Part shown: positions 9,227-34,818 of the stretch, piece by piece
How positions within the stretch are numbered: the stretch's first letter is position 1
Layout: each line of letters opens with the position of its first letter
NCBI GenBank assembly: GCA_916048095.2
Contig: OU696578.1
Coordinates: 1,484,798 to 1,548,797 of the forward strand
Length of the DNA: 64,000 nucleotides
Reading direction: 5' to 3'
From: Sacculina carcini
Taxonomy: Eukaryota > Arthropoda > Thecostraca > Sacculinidae
The notes under the pieces: generated by a model
The model's database searches: none
Seen by the model: only the letters and a program-made list of their open reading frames with translations
Told to the model about the DNA's origin: nothing
Program-made: the position numbers and the translations under genes

Positions 9227-10246
9227 GCTTATATGTGCAATAAGAATACTGGAACAGCATAGGTCGGTAGCGTAGTGGTAGAATACGATATCTGATACCG
9301 GGAGATCTCGGGTTCGAAACCGGTCTTAGGAGAAACTTTACTGGTCTACGCAGTCACTTAGCGATGAGTAGCTTCTGATTTGTACTCAAAAAGGTAGCGT
9401 GCGTTATTTCTCTCGTACTTTGAGATTTATTCAGACATACACACAGACACACAGACAAACATACACATATATCATGCAGTATTTTATTATTTCACAGCAA
9501 TTTAACACAATATTTGCACAGCGGGGCTTTCACAACGCAGAGTTTTATCGAATTATTTTCGGATTTATTTCATAAAATGATTTTCCGTTTATAATTGTGT
9601 GCATGTGTGTGTGTGTGTGTGTATGTATGGATGTGTTATGAATCTATTATGTCGATGTTGAAACTTGCGCATTGTAAACTTGATTGATTACGTTATTGTA
9701 AAGCCAGTCATTTATGGTCATTACAAAAAGGACATATTTGAGTTATGAACGTTTATTGATGTGTGCGTAAAATATGCTGGTTTTTGTATATGGATTAAAT
9801 CTGATTTTAATCGCCTTACGATATAGTCAATTTTCTGTGTGTGATAGTTCAGGCTTTCTAACCAGGCGAAAGCAAATGAAAGACATTATTGTTTGTGTGA
9901 TCCCATTTTTGCTGTCAATATATTTTTGCCATTATCCACACAGTATATGTCTCAATTTTTCACCTTCACAAAACTATATGTGTGTGCCGTGTGGGCTTTC
10001 AAACTTGTCGGTTAAATTGTGGTGAATTCGTCAAGACTCAGGGGGTCCTTGGTCTTAAATCCACGTTCTTAAAGGCCAGGCTCATGAACGCGTCATGTGG
10101 AACGTATAATTGTAAAATGCACTAAGTTTTTGTGGTCGTTTTCCTTGCGCGATAATTGTGTCCTTGATGCGTTTATGTTGCTGTTCATCTGACGATGGAA
10201 GATGCATGTTTTCTTCACGTGTGTGTCTGTGTGCATATAAGCTTGT
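9227..10246. other. Intergenic region between convergent PXK and AA15 genes
   Basis: No coding region is supported. It contains a tRNA-like sequence (9262-9330), a short (GT)n at 9601-9622 and otherwise AT-rich DNA. Both flanking genes end into it, so their polyadenylation sites should be here; no strong signal was assigned. Confidence 0.6.
9262..9330 (+). mobile_element. tRNA-like sequence, probably a SINE head
   Basis: It has an A-box-like TAGCGTAGTGGTAG and a B box GGTTCGAAACC about 45 bases apart, as in a tRNA. The acceptor stem does not pair well and the anticodon arm is irregular, so a tRNA-derived SINE or pseudogene is more likely than a working tRNA. Confidence 0.5.
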
Positions 10247-13200
10247 CTACGCGGTGTTGAGACGCGCATATCCCCGACACAAACACAATGTACTCGGACA
10301 ATTACTCATACGCTCCGATCGACAATTCACTTCACACCAGTAATCCATGGCAAACGAGTGTCTCCAGCGACCAACACCTCGACACCCAATGTTGTCATCT
10401 GCACTGCCCCTGGAAGTTACTTCATCCGTTGTGTCTAGTGTTTGGTTGCTTGATGTCCCACTGGTGTCGTCTTGTGAGGCCCGGCTGTTGTGCTGGTGAT
10501 GGACGATTGGAGGTTGGGGGGTGAGAGGAATCACCATTCGCTCCCTTCTCCTCCGCAACTGCCGCTCCACGCGACTTGACAACTTTCTGCGTTGTTCTTC
10601 TCGCTTGGCCTGTGCGATGTCATTGCTGGTGAATGCCGACGTGTCCAAAGGCTGCAGGAGAAGCAGAAACCCGGGCGCCTGCGACCTCACCTGCCAGCTG
10701 GACTGGTTGGTTGGTCCGGGAGCTGGTGGAGTCAGTAGACGCAGCAGAGATGCGTTGGTCGCCTGAACTTGTGGATGACTGAGAACGACGTGCGCCCGAC
10801 TGCACAAGCAAACAGTCACCGGACAGCGACGCTGCGCTCCGTCCGCGGAGGAGCATCTCTCGTGACACCAGCGGTTCACTCCGCCCACCAGACTCCATGG
10901 TTTGGCGCCAGTGCATCGGATGTGGGTCCTCCATTGAGCTGTAGTTTTCGCCGACGACGATGTTCGTGATTTGCGCGGTAGTTTGAGGCGAATGGATTTG
11001 TTTTTGAGCGAACGTAGTTTTTTCAGCTGCAGTAAGCGGTGATGTCTTGATTTCGCAGAATTTCCGCCGCTGGGTCGGATCTTGAGGATCTTGGTGCGAG
11101 GCGGATCACTACTGGTCGTGCGCAAACTAGTTGCCGCTTCTAATAATCCAGCAAGGCCGCCAGACTTCGGCAATGAATTTTTCTGCGTTGGAAGACTCTT
11201 CAGCGACCTCAGCTTCTTTTTGAATTTCAGACTAATTTTCTTCTTTTTTGCCGGTGCTTGTTTGTGTTTGTTTCTGGTGCGAATCAGTTTGCTGAGCTTT
11301 CTAAGCCGTTTTTTCTGTTGCCTCAATTCGGCCAGTTCGGTGAGCAGTGATCTGATATTCGCTCGTTCACCGGAACTCCCCGTGGAAATGTTGACTTCGC
11401 TGTTTGTCGTTCCTTTTGTGGCTGACGGAGTGATAATGTCCTCATTTTGACGTCCCGAACGCTGAATCACTTGTAGAGACGGGCGAGGCATGACTTTAAA
11501 CTCTCCTTGCTGCGGCAATTCGTCAATCTGAGATGATGTTACCGAGGACGTGGTTGTTGTTGTTCTTGTTGTTGGTGTTGTCCTCGTTGTTGTCGTTGTT
11601 GACGTTCTTGCGTCGTTGGCAATGACGGCCAGTAAAGAGCGCAGGGTTTGTGTGGAGCGCGTGACGCAGCGGCACATACCCGGAGGACACCCGGTCACCC
11701 CTCGTCCCTCGCCATCACCGCAGTTGTTGATACACCACGAATCCATTCCGGGCACCGTCACCCAAATGCCAACGGCCGCACAAGTCGTCTCATCCTCGCC
11801 TTGTTGAGCAATGTTTGACGACTTGACGCTGAAAGTATCAATGACACAGTACGCTCTCACTCAACGGTCCCACATCGATGTTTGGGTAGGGCATTAACAG
11901 CAGCAGTGGGGTTTTTTACTTTCCATCGTGAAACTGCATTAACACCCAGTTGCGAAGTGGGTAACACATCAATGCAAAGCTATAGCAACCGTCCCCGAAC
12001 CCCCCGGCCGGGGGGGGGGCGAATAGTAAGGGGTCCCGTTGCTTCACGCATGATATAAAAATTCGACAAACACACAACTTCTACTTTTGACACAAAAGTC
12101 CCCAGATTAATGGAGACCGAGGGGCTGCTCGAAACCGCATTGTCCCAAAATCGGACCTATATTATAATTGTGCTTTATTCATATTGGGGCCCCGATATTA
12201 ACTTATTACATTATACCGATATTACGGGGGGCATAGGACCTTGCATGGGCTCTGCATGAATTATTAATTTCATGATCAAACCATATATAATTAGAAGCTT
12301 GTACTCACGTTGGAGAACTTCTGAGACGGTAAAGCGTTTCTCTCGTCGAGGCATCCTTGTTGTGGTGTCTTCGAAGAGTATGGTGATCTGAGCTGTCTTC
12401 AATCATATTTGATTCCTCGTTTGCTGATTGTCGCAGTCTGTTGATGACTCCCGCGAGATCCATGTGAGCTACCTCATGTGCTTCGGTATTTGGCTCCTGC
12501 CCACCTACACTGAAGTCTTCCGCAGTGGTGTCGTACTCAATCAGGGCACTGTCCTCTAGTGTTCCTATCGTTTCCAGAGAATCGCCGAACTGTGGTGAAA
12601 CTTCGTTGTCGGGTATTGGCACGACGCGGTCGAACTTGTTATTCTCGGCTCGTATATCGAGCAAGTTTTCACTGTTGTCACTTACTATCTGTGTCGACTC
12701 GGGAATATTATTGTCACCGGATGCCGGCGAGAACAGTTCGGCCAGTCCTTTCTCGAAAGTCTCGCCTAGCTGACTGTTTCGCTGCGATGTTTCCGTCGTC
12801 CACACAGAGTTGTCCCCAATCAGCGTGTCACCCCGCGTCTGTGGGCCTAGCGACTCAACCAGGTCGTTATGCAGTGGGTTGACACTGTCCTCGAAATCAC
12901 TTGATATCGACACATCGGCGCATCCGCGGAATTCTTCCTGCGGTCCACATCCCATCCTGCTCTCGCCGTCGCTACATATACCCCAGTTGTTTCCCGTCCG
13001 ATAACGCCACTGCAAACACGCATGGACATATATTTTTAGATTGGTGTGTGTGTGTGTGTGTGTGCGTGTGTGAATCAGGTTGTATGGACTGGTATTGATG
13101 TGTGTGTGTGTGTGTGTGCCTCCATGATATCACCTGGATGACGCAATGCTGGCATGTGAGTCGCGAAGGCAAGTGCAGTTTTATTCTGGCCATCTCGGAC

Positions 13201-15541
13201 CGGTTTCCCACTGGATATCTGGTCCCGCTGCCGTCAGCGAGTTCTAGCACCATTCTGTTTCACATGAACACCACCAATGTATCCCTTCACGCTTTCTTCC
13301 TATATCACCTCCATGTGTGGCAGATATCAACTAGCCTATTGTATCACCTTCAAAAATAATTACTTTACTTCGTGAAGAGAGGAGTGGTATCTATGCTGTG
13401 CGACCAAACCAGACAGAATACCGAACCACATGTTGCACAACAAACAAGCAAGAGGAAAGAATGATAGGAGGAGGAGAGAAGAATGATAGACAGAAGAGAG
13501 ATGACTGATAGGAGGAAGAGATATGAATGATAGGAGGAAGAGATACGAATGATAGGAGGAGGAGAGAAGAATGATAGGAGGAAGAGAGAAGAATGATAGG
13601 TGGAAGAGAGATGAATGATAGGACGAAGAGAGAAGAATGATAGGAGGAAAAGAGAAGAATGATAGGAGGATTAGAGAAGAATGATAGGAGGAAGAGAGAA
13701 GAATGATAGGAGGAAGAGAGATGAATGATAGGACGAAGAGAGAAGAATGATAGGAGGAAGAGAGATGAATGATAGGAGGAAGAGAGAGCAATGATTATTC
13801 TGTATGTATTCTTTCTAGAGCAATAATCCGTAGCCTGTGGGAAATGGAGGGATTCTAACAGTGCAATGGTTAAATGGTGATCAGAAGGACAAATATGTGT
13901 GTTTATCAATCCGAATTTGTTTATTTTCGTTTCTAGTTATTCCTGATATTTAATTTTAGTGAAGCAACTTAATTCATTGAATTTATCAGCACTGTTGTGG
14001 AAAATGAAGAGTTGGCTCATTAAGAAGTGGGGTATCAGAGGAAAAAGACCACAGACCACCGTTATAGAGTGATTGTTCAAATGCTTGTGTGTGTGTGTGT
14101 GTGTATGATGACTTGTCTAAACATGGTTGTGTTGCTTCCTGCTGTTCGGGCGATAGTTTACAGATGCGAAATTCCATGTATCCCTCGTGAGCTGTGGTCA
14201 CCTCGATCACACTCGATATCACCTTGTTTACCAAACAGCAACATGAGCAGTGATAACATGTTTTGTGCTCTATCATGTTATTGCCTCTCAAATCAATGCA
14301 CAAAGTGGAATGAGAAATGCGCGAACGCAAATAATACAGTTCCGTAGGTTCTTCTGCTCGGGGTATTTTTCCTACTAGGTGTTCTATGATTTGAGCCATG
14401 ATTTAGGTCAGGCCAAACGTCTAATCTCTTGTATGCGGGCAACTAACAGACACAGAAAGACGAACGTTTTGAAGCAGGGTGTGTGTATGTCTTACTTGTG
14501 CCTGACTGTACCTCCTGACAATATGGCCGGTGGCAAATCTGCCTCCCTGCTCGTGTGGTCTCGGCCATTCATCCCATTTGTCCCCGCACACGCCGCATCG
14601 TCCACCATTGGCCTTCCATTGATGCTGTATTTCGCACGAAAAAGCGACCAATATGAGATATTAAGAGGTCGGTCTGCTGAGATTAGTAGCGGCGCCAAGG
14701 AAGGGTTTGGAAGGGTTGAAGCTTCTCAAAAATGAGCCTTTCTGAGCACCTGGGGCCTCCAAAAGTTTTGACCATGATTATTTCAAGTGTGGCTCCTCAT
14801 ATTTTGCCAAGTTTCACATCGTTCAACTTAGCCCCCCACCGGAAAAATATTGACGCCATCTCTGGCTAAGATCAAGTTATATCCACCGAGCGATTCAACG
14901 ATATAGCTAGATTTTAATAGTTGTGGAGAGTGTCTGAACAATTCTTCAATTCTTCATCTTCTTCATTCTTCAATTCTAACAATCCGCATCTTGATCAACT
15001 CCTATCAAGTTAGTGTTTATCTACAGGGACGTATATTTGTGTCGAGGCTCGGGGGGATGACAGCCATCATGCATTAGTGTTCAAGGTTGACTCAGTTGGC
15101 CAATTGAATGGAACCCTCAACCATTTTCGGCCTATTCAATTAGAACACATATTCCTCAATCAAACGTATATTGCGTGAAGTATAATTTTTTACATGTTTA
15201 AATTTGTTGACGTTTTTTGTGTATTGCTATTTTTGATGATTTTGATGATAATATACAATGACAATGACATAATGTGTCTATTTGTAATTCAAATGAAATA
15301 TCTACATGATATTTCCTTGTCTTTAGCTCCTTGGCTTCATTTTCTATTCATAAACGTGTGTATGCATGTATGTGTGTGTGTTCATGTGTGTGTGTGTGTG
15401 TGTGTGTATGTGACTGACAAACATTCCTCCACAGTTTCCCTCGTGATCCTGGTAATCGACCTCCGTCAGGAAGCCCATCCTCCACATGCTGGCCCGCGAG
15501 GGAGGCTCCAGGAATCTGCCGTGACCCACAACAAACACCAA
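10247..15541 (-). CDS. AA15 lytic polysaccharide monooxygenase with triple Cys/Trp-module tail
   Basis: Exons are 15541-15419, 14624-14496, 14222-14113, 13254-13134, 13009-12309 and 11828-10247 (stop). Phase holds at every junction; 921 residues are visible. Exon 1 joins the end of a signal peptide (LVFVVG) to the mature N-terminus HGRFLEPPSRASMWRMGF, whose first His is one arm of the copper brace. Exon 2 has NGGRCGVCGD; exon 3 has the second brace His in TTAHEGYMEFRIC. Exons 4-5 have DGSGTRYPV, LTCQHCVIQWRYRTGN and GCGPQEEFRGCADV, all hallmarks of the AA15 (LPMO_10) domain. Characterised AA15 enzymes cleave chitin or cellulose oxidatively outside the cell. After about residue 210 comes an acidic, Ser/Asp-rich stretch. 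Then come three Cys modules (11782-11666, 10915-10802, 10384-10277) separated by Thr-rich and Lys/Arg-rich linkers. The exon with the start Met was not found upstream. Confidence 0.9.
11975..12254. mobile_element. hAT-like MITE (CAGAGC family) in the last AA15 intron
   Basis: Ends CAAAGCTATAGCAACCG and CTTGCATGGGCTCTG match the CAGAGCCKTAGCAA termini of copies at 29526-29740, 51902-52107 and 57858-58077. G/C homopolymer runs lie near both ends. The flanks catcaatg and catgaatt agree at six of eight positions, a possible worn target duplication. Confidence 0.65.
13044..13118 (+). repeat. (GT)n tracts in AA15 intron 4 (CA in the sense strand)
   Basis: Two GT runs separated by about 30 bases fill a short intron; in the AA15 transcript they read CA and begin about 13 bases after the donor at 13133. 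Confidence 0.9.
13455..13792 (+). repeat. Purine-rich minisatellite, unit about 21 bp
   Basis: About 15 tandem copies of a unit like AGAATGATAGGAGGAAGAGAG. The plus strand is almost all purine apart from one or two T per unit. It lies in AA15 intron 3. Confidence 0.9.
14745..14864 (-). mobile_element. MITE fragment, CAGTGGCGGCG family
   Basis: The reverse complement starts CAGAGATGGCGTCAATATTT and continues with ttccggtggggggctaag. It aligns with 60415-60650 and more loosely with 54716-54837. Intronic in the AA15 gene. Confidence 0.55.
15026..15190. mobile_element. Fragment of the 7392-type hAT MITE
   Basis: Begins GGACGTATATTTGTGTCGAGG and shares the internal stretch catcatgcattagtgttcaa with 55.8 and 57.0 kb; the far end is lost. 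Confidence 0.65.
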
Positions 15542-17124
15542 CTGTGCCACACACATACACATGCACACACAAATGTATTTTTCTGTTCATAAGTAAGAAA
15601 ACATGCTTAGAAACGCGTATAAAATAGATACCGAGAAAATTTCAATATGTAACGGTCAAACATTGTTTTTCTCACTGCTACAATTCGTGAATTTAACTTC
15701 TTTAGGAGTCCTCATCCCTTCTTTCATACTGTAGCTTGGTATTTACGCGATTCGCCATCAATTTCTAGAAATATTATCGCACGAAGCTGGTTGATCCTCG
15801 TATACAGGCGTTTCTATCAGGAAGTATACGGTTCTTTCGGATACATTCGCCCGGTACTCTCCATTCTCCTATATGGGTCTTCCACTGATGCATTTGCGTT
15901 GTATAGAGGCTTATTTTAGCAGCAAAATGAATTCAGCCTGAACATAATACAATATGGAAAACTGGGACATCCAACGGGTCATCAAACAATCACGCTCACC
16001 TGATTCAGCAATAGAACGAGAAATTTTACGCTGAGAAATCGAGATGGCTGCAGACGACCAGTTTGCATTCTGAACGTCTCAACGTCTTTGTCTAGTTGGC
16101 CGTGTGTGGTTGCTAGCTGAGTGTGGGAGGCTGGAAAACGGCGCGATGCTAGTGTTTGTCATTCAGCGTTCTTTGTAGGACAAGCACCGAGAAACTGGTC
16201 GACGCGATCATTGCTAATCACATTTCTATGAGGCTCACTTGGCTTCTCGATAGGACAATCAGACTAGCGCACTGCCACTCGTTCACACTTCGCTATTATT
16301 GAATCTTTCACATGCCTAGCACCACGGAGCAGCGCAGTGGTGTACCATCACTAACTGACAACGAATGAGGAATTTCACTGGCGAATTCTCCTACAGACGC
16401 ATCCTTGCCTGCGACCATATGTGGTGAAAATCTTCCATTGGCTTTCAGATGTGTCAGCGTTTCCACTCTCTCTCTCTCTCTCTCCATCCATCTCTCTTCA
16501 CCCAGTTCCGACGTTGCTCGTTCTGACGTGCCGACAAGCGACAGATGTTCGCGTCCGAAGCACTGAGAAATCATCATGAAGTGAGTTTGTGCCGCCAAAC
16601 ACCGCCCACTGTTGTGTGAGTGGGTGAAATGGACATCAACTACGGTCGTCTTCATTTATAGCTGAGTAGATGCCTGATCTATATACTCAATCGTGTGTGA
16701 ATTGTCCAGTATACATAATATTACACAGTGACATACAACATATGTAACTTCATCTAAAACTGATTCCATCCGGACTTTTACACTGTTTATTCTTAAACGG
16801 GTTTTTTGACGATTGAATATTCAATTTCATCGCTAGGCATTGTACCAGTGTTTAACTGTGCTGGTGAGTACACGTTGATAATTGAAGCGATGTCAACGTT
16901 TCGTTGGTGATGCAATAAATCAAAAACCATCAACCAAGACGTTTACTTATAATTTGTCGCGTGTCGCATATATTATCATCCTATCCCGCCATGAATTACA
17001 CAAACTCTGTGTCGATAGGTGGTTTTCGCTCAACCAGACCAAGCAATGCTTGTTCTCGCGTGTGAAAAAGTCTGTACGGTTTGATCTGGTACTATTTTCG
17101 CTCTCACATTGTCGCAGCGTCTTT

Positions 17125-17242
17125 GCGACAATGTTTATATCAACAAATTCTACATAAATGTATTTTTTCTTGACCTCTCCCAGCTTATGAGTTGATGGAA
17201 ACATGGGGGGGCTTCAGTCCCCCCTCTGGATCCGCAAGTGCC
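17125..17242. mobile_element. MITE fragment, CAGTKGCGGATCC family
   Basis: Shares ttatgagttgatggaaaca and a gggggg...cccccctctggatccgc end with 47518-47655 and 51500-51748. Confidence 0.6.
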
Positions 17243-17309
17243 CTGTATGTTGAATGGAACTTCATCATCATGCATCATGTAAGCCTTCGATAAAAGTCAG
17301 CTGGATGTA

Positions 17310-17557
17310 CAGTGGTTTCCAACCTTTTTGTGATCACTTTATACACATAATTGTACAAATAGAACACACAAATCAACTGGAAATAAAAACTTTATGCGAG
17401 GACTGTATCTGCTTCTTCTCCTCCAGCTGGTCAATGAGGGACATTACTTTGCTCACAAAACATCAGAAATAATGCCCTGGTGCCATTATTATTGACCGCT
17501 GAAATTGTTCGCGTACCTCCTGGAAGGCCCCTGCGTACCACAGGTTGGCAATCACTG
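17310..17557. mobile_element. hAT-like MITE with CAGTGGTTTCCAACC ends
   Basis: Left end CAGTGGTTTCCAACCTTTTT and right end AGGTTGGCAATCACTG form an imperfect inverted repeat 248 bp apart. Ends of this type are typical of hAT MITEs. The 8-bp flanks do not match clearly. Confidence 0.7.
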
Positions 17558-18165
17558 ATCTAGTAGACAGCTTCACGATTCCAAACAACAACTCGACATT
17601 GTCGATTTATTTTTATTTCGTCGAACAGCGCGTAACTAAAGAACACACACACACACCGCGAGCGAGCGAGCGCGCGCGCGCATAAACCCGGGCAAAAGCG
17701 GCCGCGAGGCTAAACACCAACTAACTAACAAACACCAATAAAACTGGTCAGGAACGTAACACGACACTCACACTCACACAAGATCGGCTATGTTAAAATT
17801 GTACAAAAGCAAGCCAAATGCAGCGGCATTAATCGTGAGCGACGATGATAAAACTGCAATGAGAGATAGGGAGAAAACTGAGCCCGAACACACACACAGA
17901 GTGAGTGGCAACTAAAACTGGCGTAACAAACGAACAATAATTTCGCTATATAATTATCGGCTAGCACCTCAAATAAATCACAAAACATCACCGTGAGAAC
18001 TCGGTGGAGCAGAAAATTTCGACATCAAGACACACACACACACACACACACAAATACTGGCGCACAGCAAGCAAAAGACCAGCTGATCGTATCAACAGCA
18101 CATCTTGCTAATAAATACTGAAAATACATTATGAGTCCAAACATGCCACCTGTTGGCATATACAC

Positions 18166-18736
18166 TGTCTGTCTGTGTGTATGTGTGCGTCTGTTTGAGT
18201 GTGTTGAAGTGTGTCTGTGTGTGTGTGTGTTTGAGTGTGTTTGAGTGGGTGTGTGTGTTTGAGTCTGTTTCAGTGTGTTTGAGTGTGTGTGCGTCTGTTT
18301 GAGTGTGTCTGTGTGTGTTTGAGTGTGTGTGTGTGTGTCTGTTTGAGTATGTTTAAGTGTGTTTGAGTGTGTGTTTAAGTGTGTTTGAGTGTGTGTTTGT
18401 GTATGTGTCTTTTTGAGTATGTTTAAGTGTGTTTGAGTGTGTTTGAGTGTGTGTGTTTGAGTGTGTGTGTGTGTGTGTGTTTGAGTGTGTGTGTGTGTGT
18501 GTTTGAGTGTGTGTGTGTGTGTGTTTGAGTGTGTGTGTATGTGTCTGTTTGAGTATGTTTAAGTGTGTTTGAGCGTGTTTGAGTGTGTGTTTAAGCGTGT
18601 TTGAGTGTGTGTGTGTGTGTGTTTGAGTGTGTGTGTATGTGTCTGTTTGAGTATGTTTAAGTGTGTTTGAGCGTGTTTGAGTGTGTGTTTGATTGTGTTT
18701 AAGTGTGTTTGAGTGTGTGTGTGTGTGTGTTTGAGT
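18166..18736 (+). repeat. TG-rich array with TTGAGTGTG units
   Basis: About 570 bp of (GT)n with regular GTTTGAGT and GTTTAAGT interruptions, suggesting larger repeat units formed by slippage. Confidence 0.9.
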
Positions 18737-19471
18737 GATGCATGGGATTGTCAAATAAACAGTAAATATTAAGAACGAATCTCATACAAGACAACAGCCA
18801 CACACACACATGCATACGAATGTGTGTGTGTGTTTAAGTGTTTGAGTGAGTGTGTGTGTGCGTCTGTTCCAGAGCCCCATCATGCAGACAACAATGGCAA
18901 AATAAACACTTGCCACAAATAACACCGAAAGTAAAATACCGACACACAAACTCAATTATGGTAGATCGTGTGTGTTTGTGTGTGGTGGGGGGAAATAGTT
19001 CGGGTAGAGGGAAAACGAGTAGAGAGAGGGGGATGAAAATCATCAGCCTGCTTTCAATTCGAAACAGAACAAATACTAAACAAACCAACACACACACACA
19101 CAGACAGACACCAAGTAACCCTGCATAAGTTTCAACAGCCTGAACACACACGCACACGCTACTAGGCCAAAAGCGTGGTAGAATGGATAGACACACACAC
19201 ACACGCGCGCGCATACAAACCAACAGCAGGAAAGCACGGACGGTGATGGCTAGAATGAGTGACTACATCATATATATGTGTGTATGTGTGTGTCCAGTGT
19301 AGAGGCGCGTGTCAAACTACACCACACAGCTACACCACACAGCTACACACACAGCTACACACACACAAACTAACGCACACACACAGCGCGCTACAGCAAA
19401 TCATCAATAAATAGTATTTACACAGCCAGCTAAGGCGAACAGGAAGCCGTTTAGACATTGGTAGACATCAA

Positions 19472-19502
<31 letters not shown>

Positions 19503-20042
19503 ATTGTATACAAACCCGAAATGTCGCCAAAATACATTGCAATAGCATCGCCCGTTAACATACATGCACATACAGACAGACAAACACACACACACACACA
19601 GAGAGAGAGAGGGGGAAACAGAGGATGCATCGGTGGTAGAGTAAAAGAGAGAATTTGAGAAAGAGCTAATTCACAAACTGGCCCTCACACAGACAGACTG
19701 ACAGACTGAGTGGTCATTGTTACACACATACATACCTGTGGTAAGACAGAGTGTGACGAGGACAGATAGAGAAAGAGAGAGAGAGAGGAAGGGAATTTGT
19801 GCTGGCCGTCAAAAAGAACACAACCAAACACACACAGACACACACACATAAACACACACAAATAGCATCAGAAACAGACTAGGACACAAACACACTAGCA
19901 GACAGACACACAGACAGACACAAACTGACATATACAGACACATAGCAGTATCATTTCATTTCACACACACACAAACACACACACACACACATATATGCTC
20001 GTTAGTCCAGCCCAGTTAAAGCTCGGCAGCCCAGTTAGTTAG

Positions 20043-34818
<14,776 letters not shown>

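Larger units (their letters stand above)
15542..20042. other. Intergenic/upstream region between the AA15 and MEIOC genes
   Basis: No exon could be supported, although the AA15 start exon must lie here or beyond. It contains a (CT)n run at 16460-16480, two MITEs, a GCGC/GAGC run near 17670, a large TTGAGTGTG array (18166-18736) and, from 18.8 to 20.0 kb, dense CA-rich simple sequence downstream of the MEIOC stop. Confidence 0.6.

Noticed and set aside
9262-9330. Functional tRNA gene (also 31826-31901 and the SINE heads)
   Set aside because: A and B boxes are present but acceptor stems do not pair and anticodon arms are irregular; tRNA-derived repeats fit better.
13391-13909. ORFs of repeated LSSSYHSSLF in the minus strand
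   Set aside because: Translation of the 21-bp minisatellite; repeats drift without coding constraint and lie in an intron.
16308-16655. Minus-strand ORF as the missing AA15 signal-peptide exon
   Set aside because: It starts with a Met but has no hydrophobic signal core and no suitable donor at the right phase.
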